Assembly: GCA_038380435.1 (NCBI GenBank)
Contig: JAWZYU010000030.1
Location: forward strand, 63,375,817 to 63,439,816
Direction of reading: 5' to 3'
Origin: Ryuthela nishihirai
Taxonomy: Eukaryota; Arthropoda; Arachnida; Araneae; Heptathelidae
DNA length: 64,000 nt
Shown here: positions 32,701-38,335 of the stretch, in pieces
How positions within the stretch are numbered: position 1 is the stretch's first letter
Layout: each line of letters opens with the position of its first letter
The notes under the pieces: generated by a model
What the model was told of the DNA's origin: nothing
Database searches by the model: none
What the model saw: the letters and a program-made list of their open reading frames with translations, nothing else
Program-made: the position numbers and the translations under genes

Positions 32701-35626
32701 GGCTGATTTTCATTAGATGGATATTAAGCTATGTTTAAAAGCGTTCTGCTCTACACTATGAAGAGCATTCTAAGTGGGACAGGGTTTCTTATCTATCCCT
32801 GAAAGCTGTCTAATGAATCCACTAAGTGGTAAAATAACAAGGTATTATATCATAAATAAGTGAAGGAAAAGATTAAGTTTTCTAATAATATATAAGGTGA
32901 TTCAAGTATATTTGTTAGCATGACTGAGTGGTTAGCACTCTTGGCTACTGATCTAAGGGACCTGGGTTCGAGCCCCAGATAAGGCATGGCTGTTCGTGTG
33001 GTTTTTCTGCTGAGGTCCTGCCATCCTCACAGACCTACTATGGCATATAAACTGACAGACCCCTGTCAGACCTCTGTGGCAAGCAGCTGCTTGAGGGGGT
33101 ATTTTTTTAATAATATTGCAAATTGTTCAATATATAATTTAGGAATGAATTTCAGTGTTGTATGGGATTATGTTCAGAGAAGTTCGTTGAGAACAAGACA
33201 TCAGCACTTCAAAACTTGATTTGCTCTCAGAAATGTCAAAGTACTGTTTCAATTCCATGTATCCTCCCCCCCCCCCCCTCCTTTAAAAGACCACCACCCA
33301 CTCCCTCTCTGCATGTGGTTGGTAATCATCCTAATTTTTGAACTCTCCCCAGACCTAGGTGAGGTGAAAACTGTAAGTCACCTCCATGGAGCTAAGAATA
33401 CTAGCTCCATGGAGTTGACTTACGGTTTGCTGTAATCTGATTGTATGAGTTGGGTTTTACCTCTGAGCGACAACTTTTTTGCCCATAATGGGCTAAATGG
33501 CCAGATCACAAGGACCCTGAGGGCTCAGAGAAAGTTGGGGGGAGGGACCCACTGGACAGCTGTTGGGAGACAGATGGTAACTTCCTGTCAAGGCCATCTA
33601 GTGAGTTCTTTAATGTGCACAGGGTATGGCTCTCCCACACATAGGGCCACGACTTGCCCCTTCTGAAGGACAGCAACCTTTCCAAGCCTGTTGGTGTCCC
33701 CTACTGACCAAGGGCAGGGTGAGGAGTTTTGCAGAGACAAATCTCAATGCTGACCCAGCCACTTGAAACCTGGGAACTGCAGATTACAAGCCTGGTACGC
33801 TATCAACTACCCCACCCCCTCCCAATAATCTGATTGTGAAAGAATGCTGAAAGAAAATAGATCTCTGGGGAGTTGGGATGTGTAGCATGCTACCAGGTCA
33901 ACCCTTTGACCTCCTGCTGCATAGGGAAAGTGATTAACTACCACTGATTAGAGGAGAGCTGTGGTACATATGTTGTATCAGCTTTCTGAGGAGAGAAGTG
34001 GAATAGATACACAATAAAGTACAATATTTCAGAGAGAAAAAAGTACATGCTTATATACAGTTAAAGAAGTTGAATAAAAAAAAATTGGAAACACACTGTA
34101 AATGTGCAATGCTAAGGTGTTGTAGGGAGAGTTATATAACAATTATAAATTTTGTTACTTTGTAAATGTTTTTCCAGTTGACAATAAATTTTCACCAGTG
34201 AAGAACCATCAGATAGTTATTATCACCTTAACACTAAGAAACTGCTAAAAGGCAATGCAGTATAATTTATTTTCACATAATCAATGTTTTCATTTTACAT
34301 ACCCATAATTTCCCCCTCCATGATGAAAATGTTTAGTAAATATTTTAAGATATAATAATCAGGGGTGCAAGAGGTGGTGTGCATTTGAATATGTCATATC
34401 AATACCATTGAAACACATGGATTATTATCTCCTTTTGCCCAGCACAACAGATTTATTTCAGATTTGTTTGTATGACATTTTTTACTTAGAATTACTCTCT
34501 CTACCAGCCAGTGAAGTTATACAGATTTTTGGGAGATGCTGTTAGAATAGTCAAAGTAGTCATTAACTTATGTTCAAAGCATTTCACTTCACAACCAGCA
34601 TTTGGAAAACTGTTTTGTAGTATCTGCTCTTTCTTTATTTAAAGAAAATATATAATTTACAAAATATTTAATCACTATTAAGCTGTTTAAGTAACAGGAT
34701 GAAGATGGGTGTAGAGGAAAAATGTCTCGAGCCGGGTTGGATCTGAACTCATGACATCCTGATGATCTGCTGCTGATGTTATGCTATGCACCATTGGGTT
34801 AGTCACTGTCTTTGAGTGCATTTTGGGACTCTTTATTTCTTCAGAAGGATACCAGGAATGTGCACACGCCCAACCATACTTCAAGAGTCTTGCTGACTGA
34901 TTTTGATTTTTTTTTGTGTGTATGCGCAAATCTGAATCTGCTTCACTTCTGGAATGATCACTATTACTTTGTATTTACACAAATGAATCCACAACCTATC
35001 ATTGATTTACTAAATATTTAATCCTATTCTGTTATTTAAGTAACCTGATGAAGATGGGTGTAGAGGACAATTTTTCCTCTACACCCATTTTCATCCTGTT
35101 ACTTAAACAGCTTAATAATTAGGAAATATATATAACCACCAACAATTTGTTGGCAATACTAGAATTTATTGCAAAGCAGGAAGTTAGTTTGATGAGTATG
35201 ATTTGTCAATTTAACTACAGATTATTAGTTAAAACTCTTTTGTAAAGTCCTTTGTGTAGTAATTTGACTTTTCAGAAAGATGTGGGTTCATAATAATTGC
35301 ATGCTTGTAAATATGTTATATGAATGTTTCTGATTAGCCTCATTTGCCTTTATTAGAAATTTTAGATTCTGATGTAGATGTACAGAAATTATATTCAACA
35401 TGTAATAATAAATCGAGATAAAAATCCAAATTTGACATTGCTTTGTCAATAACCAAATTTTAACAAAGCAAATAATATGTCTATTTCCATGTTATCCATT
35501 GTGAAATCTACAAAATGTTTATTTACAGGGGATGAACAACAACCTGCTGAGAACCCTCATAATCCTTATGCATGGGAACAAGCTATGTCTAGTGGTGAAA
35601 TCAAACCTGGCCAGCAGTATATATAG
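2668..35626 (+). CDS. Sidestep-family immunoglobulin receptor gene (whole coding span, 9 exons)
   Basis: Coding exons: 2668-2758, 3776-3886, 7260-7460, 9234-9524, 15792-16076, 22350-22637, 28871-29164, 31269-31385, 35529-35626. Together they give 1776 nt, 591 residues plus stop. Every junction has GT-AG sites in phase 1 and the reading frame is unbroken. Order in the protein: signal peptide (1-33), four Ig domains (about 38-134, 135-231, 232-326, 327-422), fibronectin III (423-520), transmembrane helix (about 526-551), cytoplasmic tail (553-591). Known: Side proteins are neuronal surface proteins that pair with Beaten-path receptors in axon guidance and synaptic matching. The Ig motifs (KPLDV opening, SSGSRP, EGDDVYFDCNIQANP, KNSVG) are those of Side domains 2-5. 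The family's N-terminal V-set domain is missing from this model. The paralogue cannot be assigned. Confidence 0.85.
3398..3510 (-). repeat. SINE A, 3' half, reversed
   Basis: In intron 1. The words cttcaagcggctgcttgcc, agatctgacagaaacctgtc and gtgcgacctcagcag are the reverse complement of the SINE A tail (cctcag... caagcagctgcttgag). The tRNA head is not seen. The rest of intron 1 (2759-3775) is AT-rich with no V-set-like exon. Confidence 0.7.
3776..3886 (+). CDS. Side-family gene exon 2: first half of first Ig domain
   Basis: 111 nt, acceptor tttttcag, donor GGTG|GTAAGT, phase 1 at both ends. It encodes residues 31-67, including VVITDEDG, VIGPLDEG and the first Ig cysteine in SLVCQTDGG (Cys63). 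The layout (ITDE.G..V..VIGP..EG...L.C...GG) is that of the second Ig domain of Side proteins, even though here it follows directly on the signal peptide. Confidence 0.85.
3887..5235. other. Intron 2 of the Side-family gene, left part
   Basis: No gene or clear mobile element; AT-rich with short T and A runs. The words ttttgaaactattt.tgaca recur around 4530-4605 as a small local duplication. Confidence 0.5.
5238..5535 (-). repeat. SINE B, diverged, reversed
   Basis: Matches SINE B in reverse: gagacagatggtagcc, atggccatccagcat, ccacagcttaacatccca, gattacaagcctggcatgc, ending near accccaccccttt. The tail (aaaacaaccca) end is lost. Many mismatches point to an old copy. Confidence 0.75.
5828..6030 (+). 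repeat. SINE A, diverged
   Basis: A degenerate head (gctgagtgattaattgactt, cccaggtttgatc) is followed by ataaggcatggatatttc, tctgctgaagtctca, tgacagccttctgttagat and gacaagcagctgtttgagg. Same order as the complete copy at 6828, but far more mutated. Confidence 0.7.
6828..7030 (+). repeat. SINE A, complete copy with target-site duplication
   Basis: tRNA-like head with box A (tggccgagtgg) and box B (ggttcgagccc), an Ser/Leu-type D-arm, then a unique body (gcatggatgttcgtg, gaggtcctgccatcc, ctgacaggctcctgtcag) and the 3' end gcttgagggggtatttattt. A 12-bp direct repeat, taatctgagcta, flanks it at 6816-6827 and 7031-7042. Seen: TSD and Pol III boxes. Inferred: LINE-mobilised SINE insertion. Confidence 0.92.
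7260..7460 (+). CDS. Side-family gene exon 3: second half of first Ig domain
   Basis: 201 nt, residues 68-134. Shows the core tryptophan pair in VTWWKG (75-76), the RNELVL..L strand, and the second cysteine in AFTCQA (Cys114), with an N-glycosylation site NIS at 120. It ends in SLDLN, the family's linker to the next domain. Splitting one Ig domain over two exons by a phase-1 intron fits the preceding exon exactly. Confidence 0.92.
8560..8860. repeat. Partial MITE related to the element at 16273
   Basis: Shares ggtctctctaaatct, atatttaaagagttatg and actgaaacattta with the arms of the foldback element at 16273-16848. Only part of one arm is recognisable and no terminal repeat pair is visible. 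Confidence 0.45.
9234..9524 (+). CDS. Side-family gene exon 4: second Ig domain
   Basis: 291 nt, residues 135-231, one complete Ig domain in one exon. Opens with LKPLDVHI and RPLSAGREVTLRCQSSGSRP, then LSWWKG and VLSCRASNPA, and closes with LEDHRVLNVY. The KPL.V.I opening, SSGSRP and the closing ED...L.V are strong Side-family signatures. Cysteines and core tryptophan are all present. Confidence 0.93.
9525..10670. other. Intron 4 of the Side-family gene, left part
   Basis: No gene or recognised repeat. AT-rich, with a short open frame around 10047-10250 that shows no family feature. Confidence 0.5.
10673..10775. repeat. Long hairpin: 49-bp inverted repeat with 5-base loop
   Basis: Left arm 10673-10721 and right arm 10727-10775 are reverse complements with one mismatch, separated by tgaaa. 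The apex ctaaacactgaaagtgttta recurs at about 10785-10804, 10863-10881 and 10890-10907 without the long stem. An AT-rich tract and short repeats of cttcacttaaaac (to about 10985) follow. Confidence 0.9.
10776..10990. repeat. Cluster of short palindromic units and ttcactt repeats
   Basis: Three further copies of acactgaaagtgtttagaa lie at about 10787, 10864 and 10890, the last followed by agcttttgggttt as in the hairpin stem. Then cttcacttaaaacatttttc and cttcacttaaaacactttt repeat in direct orientation. Confidence 0.75.
11495..11665 (-). repeat. SINE A, reversed
   Basis: Reverse complement of SINE A: cctcaagcagctgcttgc, taacaggactgctag, gtgggacctcagcag, cttgaacccagatt, gatcagcagccaagtgca. 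The head includes a degraded box B. No clear target-site duplication. Confidence 0.78.
11667..11796. repeat. AT-rich tandem repeat, about 37 bp unit, 3.3 copies
   Basis: The unit acaatttatttcatttg followed by tggatttattatttta repeats starting near 11667, 11704, 11742 and 11779, with few changes. It abuts the head end of the reversed SINE A. Confidence 0.85.
12480..13990 (-). pseudogene. Non-LTR retrotransposon (LINE) remnant with reverse transcriptase
   Basis: On the minus strand 13299-13529 encodes part of a reverse transcriptase. It has a degraded GVRQGC-like run (GVWQDCILSPFIFCLIIDYI), then HFDYADD, the catalytic box. Further 3' (12480-12800) lies the C-terminal zone matching the other copies in the window (28504-28830, 50255-50600). 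Multiple frameshifts and stops make it a dead copy. The RT type is non-LTR; I cannot fix the clade. It is broken near 12815-12893 by a SINE B tail piece. Confidence 0.82.
12815..12893 (+). repeat. SINE B 3' tail fragment inside the LINE remnant
   Basis: Contains ttttctctgagccctcgg, tccattgtgtgcaaaaaagt and agaggtaaaatgaccca, the 3' end of SINE B. It interrupts LINE sequence on both sides. Confidence 0.75.
14039..14275. repeat. Imperfect foldback containing a tRNA-like (SINE C) segment
   Basis: The left arm (about 14039-14153) and right arm (about 14164-14275) are imperfect inverted copies. For example tattaacatcaatatcgaat on the left pairs with tttgatattgatgttaagag on the right. The right arm reads as SINE C: gagcacctggcatgttatca, gtggtttcatatccta, ctggctcaagactaatttt. 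The arms have clearly diverged, so the duplication is old. Confidence 0.7.
15321..15359. repeat. Short inverted repeat
   Basis: actataatgtgtc is followed after a short loop by ggcacattatagt, 13-base arms with one mismatch. Confidence 0.7.
15792..16076 (+). CDS. Side-family gene exon 5: third Ig domain
   Basis: 285 nt, residues 232-326. Contains IPQLMVTVG, IKEGDDVYFDCNIQANP, VGWQFNGK, GVKVNNQSLLLRHV and GNYTCIAANVEGEGVSD. EGDDVYF.C.I.ANP and NVEG.GVS are the most family-specific runs in the protein. Two N-glycosylation sites (NQS, NYT). The acceptor is cttttta-g; the donor is CATT|GTGAGT, slightly off consensus but in phase. Confidence 0.95.
16273..16850. mobile_element. MITE-like foldback element, TA-flanked
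   Basis: The ends are ttgcaaaaaaaagtgtc on the left and, on the right, a gacac word followed by a long T run and ttgcaa, each flanked by TA. The inverted arms extend about 190 bp (for example atatttaaagagttatggaa on the left against ttccataactctaaatatta on the right). The centre is unique and includes a 12-base G run. TA duplication and long inverted ends suggest a non-autonomous Tc1/mariner-type element. No transposase frame is present. Confidence 0.82.
16962..17790 (+). repeat. SINE A, split by a nested insertion
   Basis: The SINE A head (tggccgagtggttagcg, ggttcgagtccc) runs to catcctctcagacc at 17064-17077. The body resumes with the same words at 17692 and ends agctacttgagggggtattt. The two halves join into a normal SINE A once 17078-17691 is removed. 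Confidence 0.93.
17078..17691. mobile_element. GC-rich 614-bp insertion nested in SINE A
   Basis: Flanked by a perfect 14-bp duplication (catcctctcagacc at 17064-17077 and 17692-17705). It starts with a C run (17076-17091) and gataggggaccacctt, gtcgtggtgggggg, and ends tgcataagatcgcaacaaag. GC content is far above the surroundings. Three imperfect units of about 41 bp, each opening gccgg and containing agctggagca or ggctggagca, lie at 17156, 17198 and 17239. Open frames run both ways but none shows a known domain. It may be a non-autonomous or deleted non-LTR element; that family call is inference. Confidence 0.8.
17791..19010. other. Intron 5 of the Side-family gene, middle part
   Basis: No gene or recognised mobile element; AT-rich sequence with short open frames lacking features. 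Confidence 0.45.
19019..19097. repeat. Tandem duplication, about 39 bp unit, two copies
   Basis: aatgatattcattttagttg followed by taattactgcatgacta is repeated immediately with one change (gcaagacta). Near-identity suggests a recent event. Confidence 0.9.
19340..20030. repeat. Degenerate tandem array, units of about 130-160 bp
   Basis: The words agctttcatttgacac, atagcttgttactttcc, cactcatgttcaggagat and catatttcccc recur in the same order. Unit anchors lie near 19369, 19497, 19647, 19805 and 19938. Each unit ends in a C-rich then A/G-rich segment (for example aggggggaagaaagcatg). Copies have drifted, so the array is old. Confidence 0.8.
20031..20445. repeat. Region of repeated ttggcaaaa/ttggtaaaatt words
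   Basis: Short related phrases such as gttggtaaaaattgggaaaa, agttggcaaaaattgtag and gaattggcaaaatcttttgg recur at irregular spacing through the stretch, and also at 19225-19335. No periodicity is strict; a decayed short tandem repeat is the simplest reading. Confidence 0.6.
20930..21128 (+). repeat. SINE A, near-complete
   Basis: Head taggtggccgagtggttagc with box B ggttcgaaccc, then body and tail gcttgagggggtatttattt. I could not settle the target-site duplication. Confidence 0.9.
21129..22349. other. Intron 5 of the Side-family gene, right part
   Basis: No gene recognised. Two overlapping minus-strand open frames near 21501-21797 contain a run reminiscent of LINE C-termini (NVWARVGQADP, KRNIQLRLLCIEKNW) but are too short to call. 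Confidence 0.4.
22350..22637 (+). CDS. Side-family gene exon 6: fourth Ig domain
   Basis: 288 nt, residues 327-422. Contains YCQPNQQISYGVPLQETVEV, ECNVDANPED, FQWYFNSS and YGYLFCKAKNSVGIQKEPC, then the IAPAG linker. Family features kept: the early PYC..NQ..YGV, V.C.VDA.P, F.W.FN, Y..L.C.A.NSVG.Q.EPC.F.I. Sites NSS and NKT are possible N-glycosylation positions. Confidence 0.95.
22638..23387. other. Intron 6 of the Side-family gene, left part
   Basis: AT-rich, with T runs, no gene or recognised repeat. Confidence 0.5.
23401..23791 (-). repeat. SINE B, complete, reversed, with target-site duplication
   Basis: Reverse orientation: starts gttgggttgagttgttttac, ends in the tRNA head complement (gggactcgaacctggga, ctgagccatccccacccc). 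A 13-bp direct repeat, aaaattattctaa, flanks it at 23388-23400 and 23792-23804. Confidence 0.94.
24085..24382 (+). repeat. SINE B, 5'-truncated, carrying a snap-back
   Basis: Shows ccctgatgggatgtaaagcc, ctggatggccttgatgag, taacagctgtctaatgg and aaaaaagtgccactcagagg in SINE B order; the tRNA head is missing. A perfect inverted duplication (24252-24342) interrupts the 3' part. Confidence 0.85.
24252..24342. repeat. Perfect 42-bp inverted repeat with 7-base loop
   Basis: Left arm 24252-24293, loop cacaaag, right arm 24301-24342; the arms are exact complements. The right arm is ordinary SINE B sequence (ttggccacttagcccattg), so the left arm is an extra inverted copy. Confidence 0.95.
24600..24785 (-). 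repeat. LINE 5'-region fragment
   Basis: gaccactccttattagggta and the following words match the LINE upstream segment at about 27455-27540 and, more loosely, 61790-61880 (gttgaccattcctcagc). Diverged and short. Confidence 0.6.
24786..25150 (-). repeat. SINE B, diverged, reversed
   Basis: ggttgttttacttctcagct, agggacccacttgacagctg, ccagtgtgttctttt, then a degraded head (gttgggactgaaacc, actgatccaactcattgcc). Order agrees with SINE B. Confidence 0.8.
25150..25205 (+). repeat. SINE C fragment
   Basis: gttatgggtttgtatcccac then caagatcaagacaatt resembles the SINE C box B region and the caagacaattttt that follows it at 59085-59100. Short and uncertain. Confidence 0.4.
25813..26405. repeat. Diverged tandem duplication, two units of about 290 bp
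   Basis: Unit 1 (about 25813-26115) and unit 2 (about 26116-26405) share tacatttttcaagaaattgt, attcccagctt, caagtcacttg/gagtcacttgc and tctcaagggaaaa in order. Unit 1 carries C and G runs and an inverted insertion that unit 2 lacks. Confidence 0.8.
26001..26062. repeat. 28-bp inverted repeat with 6-base loop
   Basis: Left arm 26001-26028 (ctggcagcagcaagtgactt...) and right arm 26035-26062 are complementary but for one base. The sister unit at about 26310-26350 has only the right-arm sequence, showing the left arm is the added copy. Confidence 0.93.
26440..27560 (-). pseudogene. LINE 5' region and endonuclease start, broken, with nested SINE B
   Basis: On the minus strand, 26448-26711 reads NRNVKTLESIH and, further on, SWACKSPNGQV, a decayed match to the endonuclease start at 60689-60922 (TWNVKTLYRDY, LGLQETRWTG). 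Upstream sequence (26760-26950 and 27357-27560) matches 61370-61930 in order: agctgatataaggtatcc, ggctggcaacc, ccctcaacagagacc, ccagtgcagcaa, ccattcctcagc-like words. A SINE B at 26961-27345 splits it. No intact frame remains. Confidence 0.72.
26961..27345 (+). repeat. SINE B, complete, nested in LINE
   Basis: Head gggggtggctcagtcggtag, box B ggtttgagtcc, body ggatgggacgttaagccg, tail gaggtaaaacaacccaa. The 11-bp repeat ccctcaacaga flanks it at 26950-26960 and 27346-27356. Inserted into LINE 5' sequence. Confidence 0.94.
27858..28233 (+). repeat. SINE B, diverged
   Basis: Degraded head (gtttgctcagtttgtagtgc, agattcgagtc), then ggatgggatgtaaagccgtg, gttaaagaacacac, and tail agtgccactcagaggtaaaa. 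Near-complete by order. Confidence 0.85.
28490..28830 (+). pseudogene. LINE 3' fragment, C-terminal region of reverse transcriptase ORF
   Basis: Frame 28504-28791 encodes LRWFGHVTRVD, GLRKRGRPRMQWADSV, then QDLVRIGVQWLDAA and AQDRYDW. This LRWFGH...KRGRPR..W...V..DL sequence is a standard C-terminal segment of many non-LTR retrotransposon ORFs. It is 5'-truncated (only this end is present) and finishes about 40 bases before the fibronectin exon. Confidence 0.88.
28871..29164 (+). CDS. Side-family gene exon 7: fibronectin III domain
   Basis: 294 nt, residues 423-520. Begins GPPEAVQNCEVTNETTSSV and continues ITCEPGDSGGLPQDFSLELY, ending ATNSRGRSNSVALTAR. This is the membrane-proximal fibronectin III domain of Side proteins (PE...NC...N.T..SV...C..G..GG.PQ.F.LE.Y). 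The acceptor lies only about 40 bases after a LINE fragment, so the upstream splice environment has been reshaped by an insertion. Confidence 0.95.
29165..30362. other. Intron 7 of the Side-family gene, left part
   Basis: AT-rich; no gene or clear repeat. A minus-strand open frame at 29872-30144 has no recognised domain. Confidence 0.5.
30363..30727 (+). repeat. SINE B, diverged
   Basis: gtttcagttggtagtgtgcc, ctcataatctgcagttcc, ggacaccaatgggctcgg, ttggatggccttgacagg and ggtgtaaaaacaactcaac follow SINE B order from head to tail, with several deletions. Confidence 0.85.
30988..31052 (-). repeat. SINE A head fragment, reversed
   Basis: ggggctggaacccaggtctc then atcagtagccaaatgtgtta is the reverse complement of the SINE A tRNA-like head. 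Body absent. Confidence 0.6.
31269..31385 (+). CDS. Side-family gene exon 8: transmembrane helix
   Basis: 117 nt, residues 521-559. One uninterrupted hydrophobic run, ILAVLIAIVGALVLIAIGIV, followed by GMRHHD, whose basic residues mark the cytoplasmic side. Acceptor ctctttcag, donor GGAA|GTATGT. Confidence 0.92.
31386..32660. other. Intron 8 of the Side-family gene, left part
   Basis: AT-rich; no gene or recognised repeat seen. Confidence 0.45.
32665..32832 (+). repeat. SINE B fragment, very diverged
   Basis: gatgccaccaattgatttgg, aaaggctgattttcattaga, tggatattaagcta and aaagctgtctaatgaatcca follow the SINE B middle in order. Weak but consistent. Confidence 0.45.
32915..33110 (+). repeat. 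SINE A, near-complete
   Basis: gactgagtggttagcactct, box B ggttcgagccc, gataaggcatggctgttcgt, tail gcttgagggggtatttttt. Confidence 0.9.
33373..33423. repeat. 21-bp inverted repeat
   Basis: Left arm 33373-33393 and right arm 33403-33423 (agctccatggagttgactta...) are complementary with one mismatch around a 9-base loop. Confidence 0.9.
33445..33826 (-). repeat. SINE B, reversed, with target-site duplication
   Basis: atgagttgggttttacctct to tatcaactaccccacccc. The 11-bp repeat aatctgattgt lies at 33434-33444 and 33827-33837. Confidence 0.93.
33838..34680. other. Intron 8, between repeats
   Basis: AT-rich, no recognised gene or element. Confidence 0.45.
34683..34805 (-). repeat. SINE C, reversed
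   Basis: On the minus strand: a tRNA-like head with gatgtcatgagttcagatcc, then cggctcgagacatttttcct, ctacacccatcttcatcctg and a tail ttacttaaacagctt. Shares these parts with the pieces near 14160 and 59015. Pol III-type head inferred. Confidence 0.6.
35029..35110. repeat. Inverted repeat made of two SINE C tails
   Basis: Left arm 35029-35067 (…gaagatgggtgtagagga) and right arm 35075-35110 (tcctctacacccattttcat…) pair with a 3-base indel and few mismatches. Both arms match the tail of the SINE C copy 300 bp to the left. Confidence 0.88.
35529..35626 (+). CDS. Side-family gene exon 9: short cytoplasmic tail and stop
   Basis: 98 nt including TAG at 35624-35626. Encodes RDEQQPAENPHNPYAWEQ, then AMSSGEIKPGQQYI. 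The cytoplasmic region totals about 39 residues, short for the family as I know it. The frame and the cagg acceptor fit phase 1. An alternative downstream exon giving a longer tail in another isoform cannot be excluded. Confidence 0.82.
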
Positions 35627-36050
35627 TCATTCCTTTTACATAAGTACTTAGTATTTTCAAGCATTTACCATTCATTTAGCATAGTTTAAAATTTTTCTAT
35701 ATTTAATAGGAAATTCTTTTTTATATGAATTATTAAAGACTGGTATAAATGCAGTGCTTCATGACCACTTTCTTGGGACTGGTGAAGATATTGATTTTCT
35801 TCATTAGAGTGGCTTGGCCTTTTTTCTTAAGAAGTGTAGATTAAATAACTGATGAAATGAAGAATATACAAATTAGAACTGTTTAATATGCGATATTTCA
35901 ATTTTTTTGTTTGCTTCACCAAATAGCATCAAATACTTTTATGTAATATGGAAACAAGTCTGAATGTAGAACAAGACAAAAAAAAAAGGTTGCTTTTTTT
36001 AATCTGCTTTTTTTTTTATCAATTTTTCAGACTGGGCATTTTAAGAATAC
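35627..36050 (+). other. Side-family gene probable 3' UTR
   Basis: AT-rich sequence directly after the stop. An ATTAAA hexamer at 35732-35737 is the first plausible polyadenylation signal and AATAAA occurs near 36355. No coding features. Confidence 0.4.
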
Positions 36051-36054
36051 TGAA

Positions 36055-36200
36055 TGACCTTGACAGGAAACTTATGCTCCTAATAGTTGGATTTCCCCAC
36101 CACCATATTAGGTACACCTACTTAGTAGATTCTGAGCCCTTGGGGTCAATATGTTGGCCATTTAAACTATTATGTGCAAAAGAGTGCTAAACACAACTAT
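36055..36200 (+). repeat. SINE B 3' fragment with embedded Tc1-like end
   Basis: aatgaccttgacaggaaact, then ttctgagcccttggggtcaa and tgtgcaaaagagtgctaaac fit SINE B. Between them (36103-36128) sits tattaggtacacctacttag, matching the terminal repeat of the Tc1-like element at 36482-38054. Confidence 0.6.
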
Positions 36201-36481
36201 CTAACGATTTTTCCCATATAAGCAACCTCATTGTGGAGTGATCAAAAATCTGCAAAGCTAAATAGTAATATTGAAAGAAAACAGAAATCTTAAAACCATT
36301 CTATTAAAAAAAATATGTTTTGTAGTAAATCAGCAGGGACTGGATAATTGACAGAAATAAAAGGTTATAGTAAAAACCATTAATATAATAGCAGGTCTAG
36401 ATTTTGCATATGAAGCCATTTATCATAAAGGTTCCCAACATTTCACATTAATGAAAATTGTGAGCAGTAAATAGCAGAATA

Positions 36482-38054
36482 TACACAGAGATGCCAGTGT
36501 ATTAGGTATATCACCCCTTGTCTTATAAATGATGCATTCCAACGTGTAATATGTTGTGTGACTGCAGTGTGTGGTATAATCAGGCAGAACAGCTCTTCTA
36601 GTATCGGTTAGAGTTGGATTGAGCATCAGAATGTGCAAAATGAACGACCTGAGCAACCTTGAAAGTGGCATGAGAATTGGTGTTAGGTGTGATGGGTTCT
36701 AACATCTTCCAAACGGCCGACCTCCTGGGCCTTTCATGCACAACCATTTTAAGGGTTTACTACGAATGGTGCAAAAACCTACCAGTGATCAGCGATCCTG
36801 TAGTGAATGCTTGTAGATCAGAGGGGTCAAAGGAGACTGGCGAGAATCATACAAGCAAACAGACTGGCCACAACCAGGTAAATCACAGAGAGAATTAAAC
36901 ATTGGTGTGCAGAATGCCATCTCCAGATTTCGTATCAGATCTTGTCTGTCGCGAATGGGCTACAACAGATGCTGACCATGTCAAGTGCTGATGCTGTCAG
37001 CGAAGAACACGAAAGCTCATCTCCAGTGGGTGCAGGAGCATTGGCACTGGACCATTGAGGACTGGAAAAAGGTAGCCTGGTCCAATGAATCAAAGTTCCT
37101 TTTGCACCATGATGATGGATCAGAATTTGGCACAAGCAACATGAAGCCATCTCATCTGGTGTCAGCAATACAGGCCAGTGGTAACAGTATGGGGAATGTT
37201 TTCCTACTACACATTAGTCCCCCTGATACCCATCAAAGAACACCTGAATGCCACAGGGTATTTGAACATTGTTGCTGACAAAGTTTATCCTCACTAGGAT
37301 TGGGGTGGCGGGGGTGGCTCAGTTGGTAGCGCGCCAGGCTTGTAATCTGTAGTTCCCAGGTTCGAGTCCCAGCTGGGTCAGCGTTGAGATTTATCTCCGC
37401 AAAATTCCCCGTCCTGCCCACGGTCAGTAGGGGACACCGATGGGCTTGGAAAGGCCGCCGTCCGTCGGATGGGACGTTAAGCCGTGGCCCCGTGTACGAG
37501 AGAGCCATACCCTGTGCACGTTAAAGAACACGCTGGATGGCCTTGACGGGAGGCTACCATCTGTCTCCCAACAGCTGTTTCAGTGGGTCCCCTCCCCCAA
37601 CCTTCTCTGAGCCTTCGGGGTCCATGTGACCTGGCCATTTAGCCCATGGTGCGCAAAAAAGTGCCGCTCAGAGGTAAAACAACCCAACCCTCACTAGGAT
37701 TGACATATTCAGCATGATAATGCACTTGCTCACAAGGCATGTATCATCCCCAAATGGTTCCAAGAATATTCTGACAAGTTTTCCTTGCTTCATTGGCTTG
37801 CACAGTCCCCAGATCTAAACCCTATTGAGTATGTTTGGAATGAGGTGGTAAGGGCTGTTTGCAGCAGGACTGTGCCACCGTCCCAATTTGCATCAACTGC
37901 ACAACACAATCGTTTCCACATGGTACAACATTCCTGCACAATGCATCTAGTATCTTGTAAGTTCCATGCCCTAACAAATTTGGGCTGTTCTGAAGGCTAA
38001 AGGAGGCACAATGTGCTACTAAGTAGGTGTACCTAATAAACTGGCATCTCATAT
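36482..38054 (+). pseudogene. Tc1-like transposon with decayed transposase, split by SINE B
   Basis: Terminal inverted repeats: gagatgccagtgtattaggt on the left; acctaataaactggcatctc on the right. Between them are transposase pieces: MSNLESG-like start, TWRVYYEW-like HTH remains, VAWSNESKFLLHHDDG (first catalytic Asp replaced by Asn), IQHDNALAHKACI, and SPDLNPIEYVWNEV. Stops and frameshifts break the frame, and a 386-bp SINE B sits at 37303-37688. Known family order; inactive. Confidence 0.88.
37303..37688 (+). repeat. SINE B, complete, nested in Tc1-like relic
   Basis: Head gggggtggctcagttggtag, box B ggttcgagtcc, core ggatgggacgttaagccgtg, tail gaggtaaaacaacccaa. Perfect 14-bp duplication cctcactaggattg at 37289-37302 and 37689-37702. 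One of the two best-preserved copies. Confidence 0.96.
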
Positions 38055-38297
38055 ATTGGATCCTTTTAACATTTTATCTCATCTTCATTTTATTCAGCAC
38101 ATCAGAATGTAAAGTCTTACCAATATGAGAGATTCGTTACAAAAGGGGATTATGCCAGAAAAGTTAACTATTATTGGCAACTTCAATCGTATTAACATTA
38201 TAGAATGTATTAAATTTTCATCAACTCCAAAAATATGAAATTTACATTTGGCGATAAAGCTTAATGACTGCTTTACAAATAGATAATACTTAAATGT

Positions 38298-38335
38298 TGG
38301 AAGAGGATATTTCAGATGGGAAATATCCTCTTCAA
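38298..38335. repeat. Short hairpin with a third direct copy
   Basis: agaggatatttcagatggga is followed by aaatatcctct, then agaggatattttcagatgg again near 38342. A small inverted-plus-direct duplication. Confidence 0.65.
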
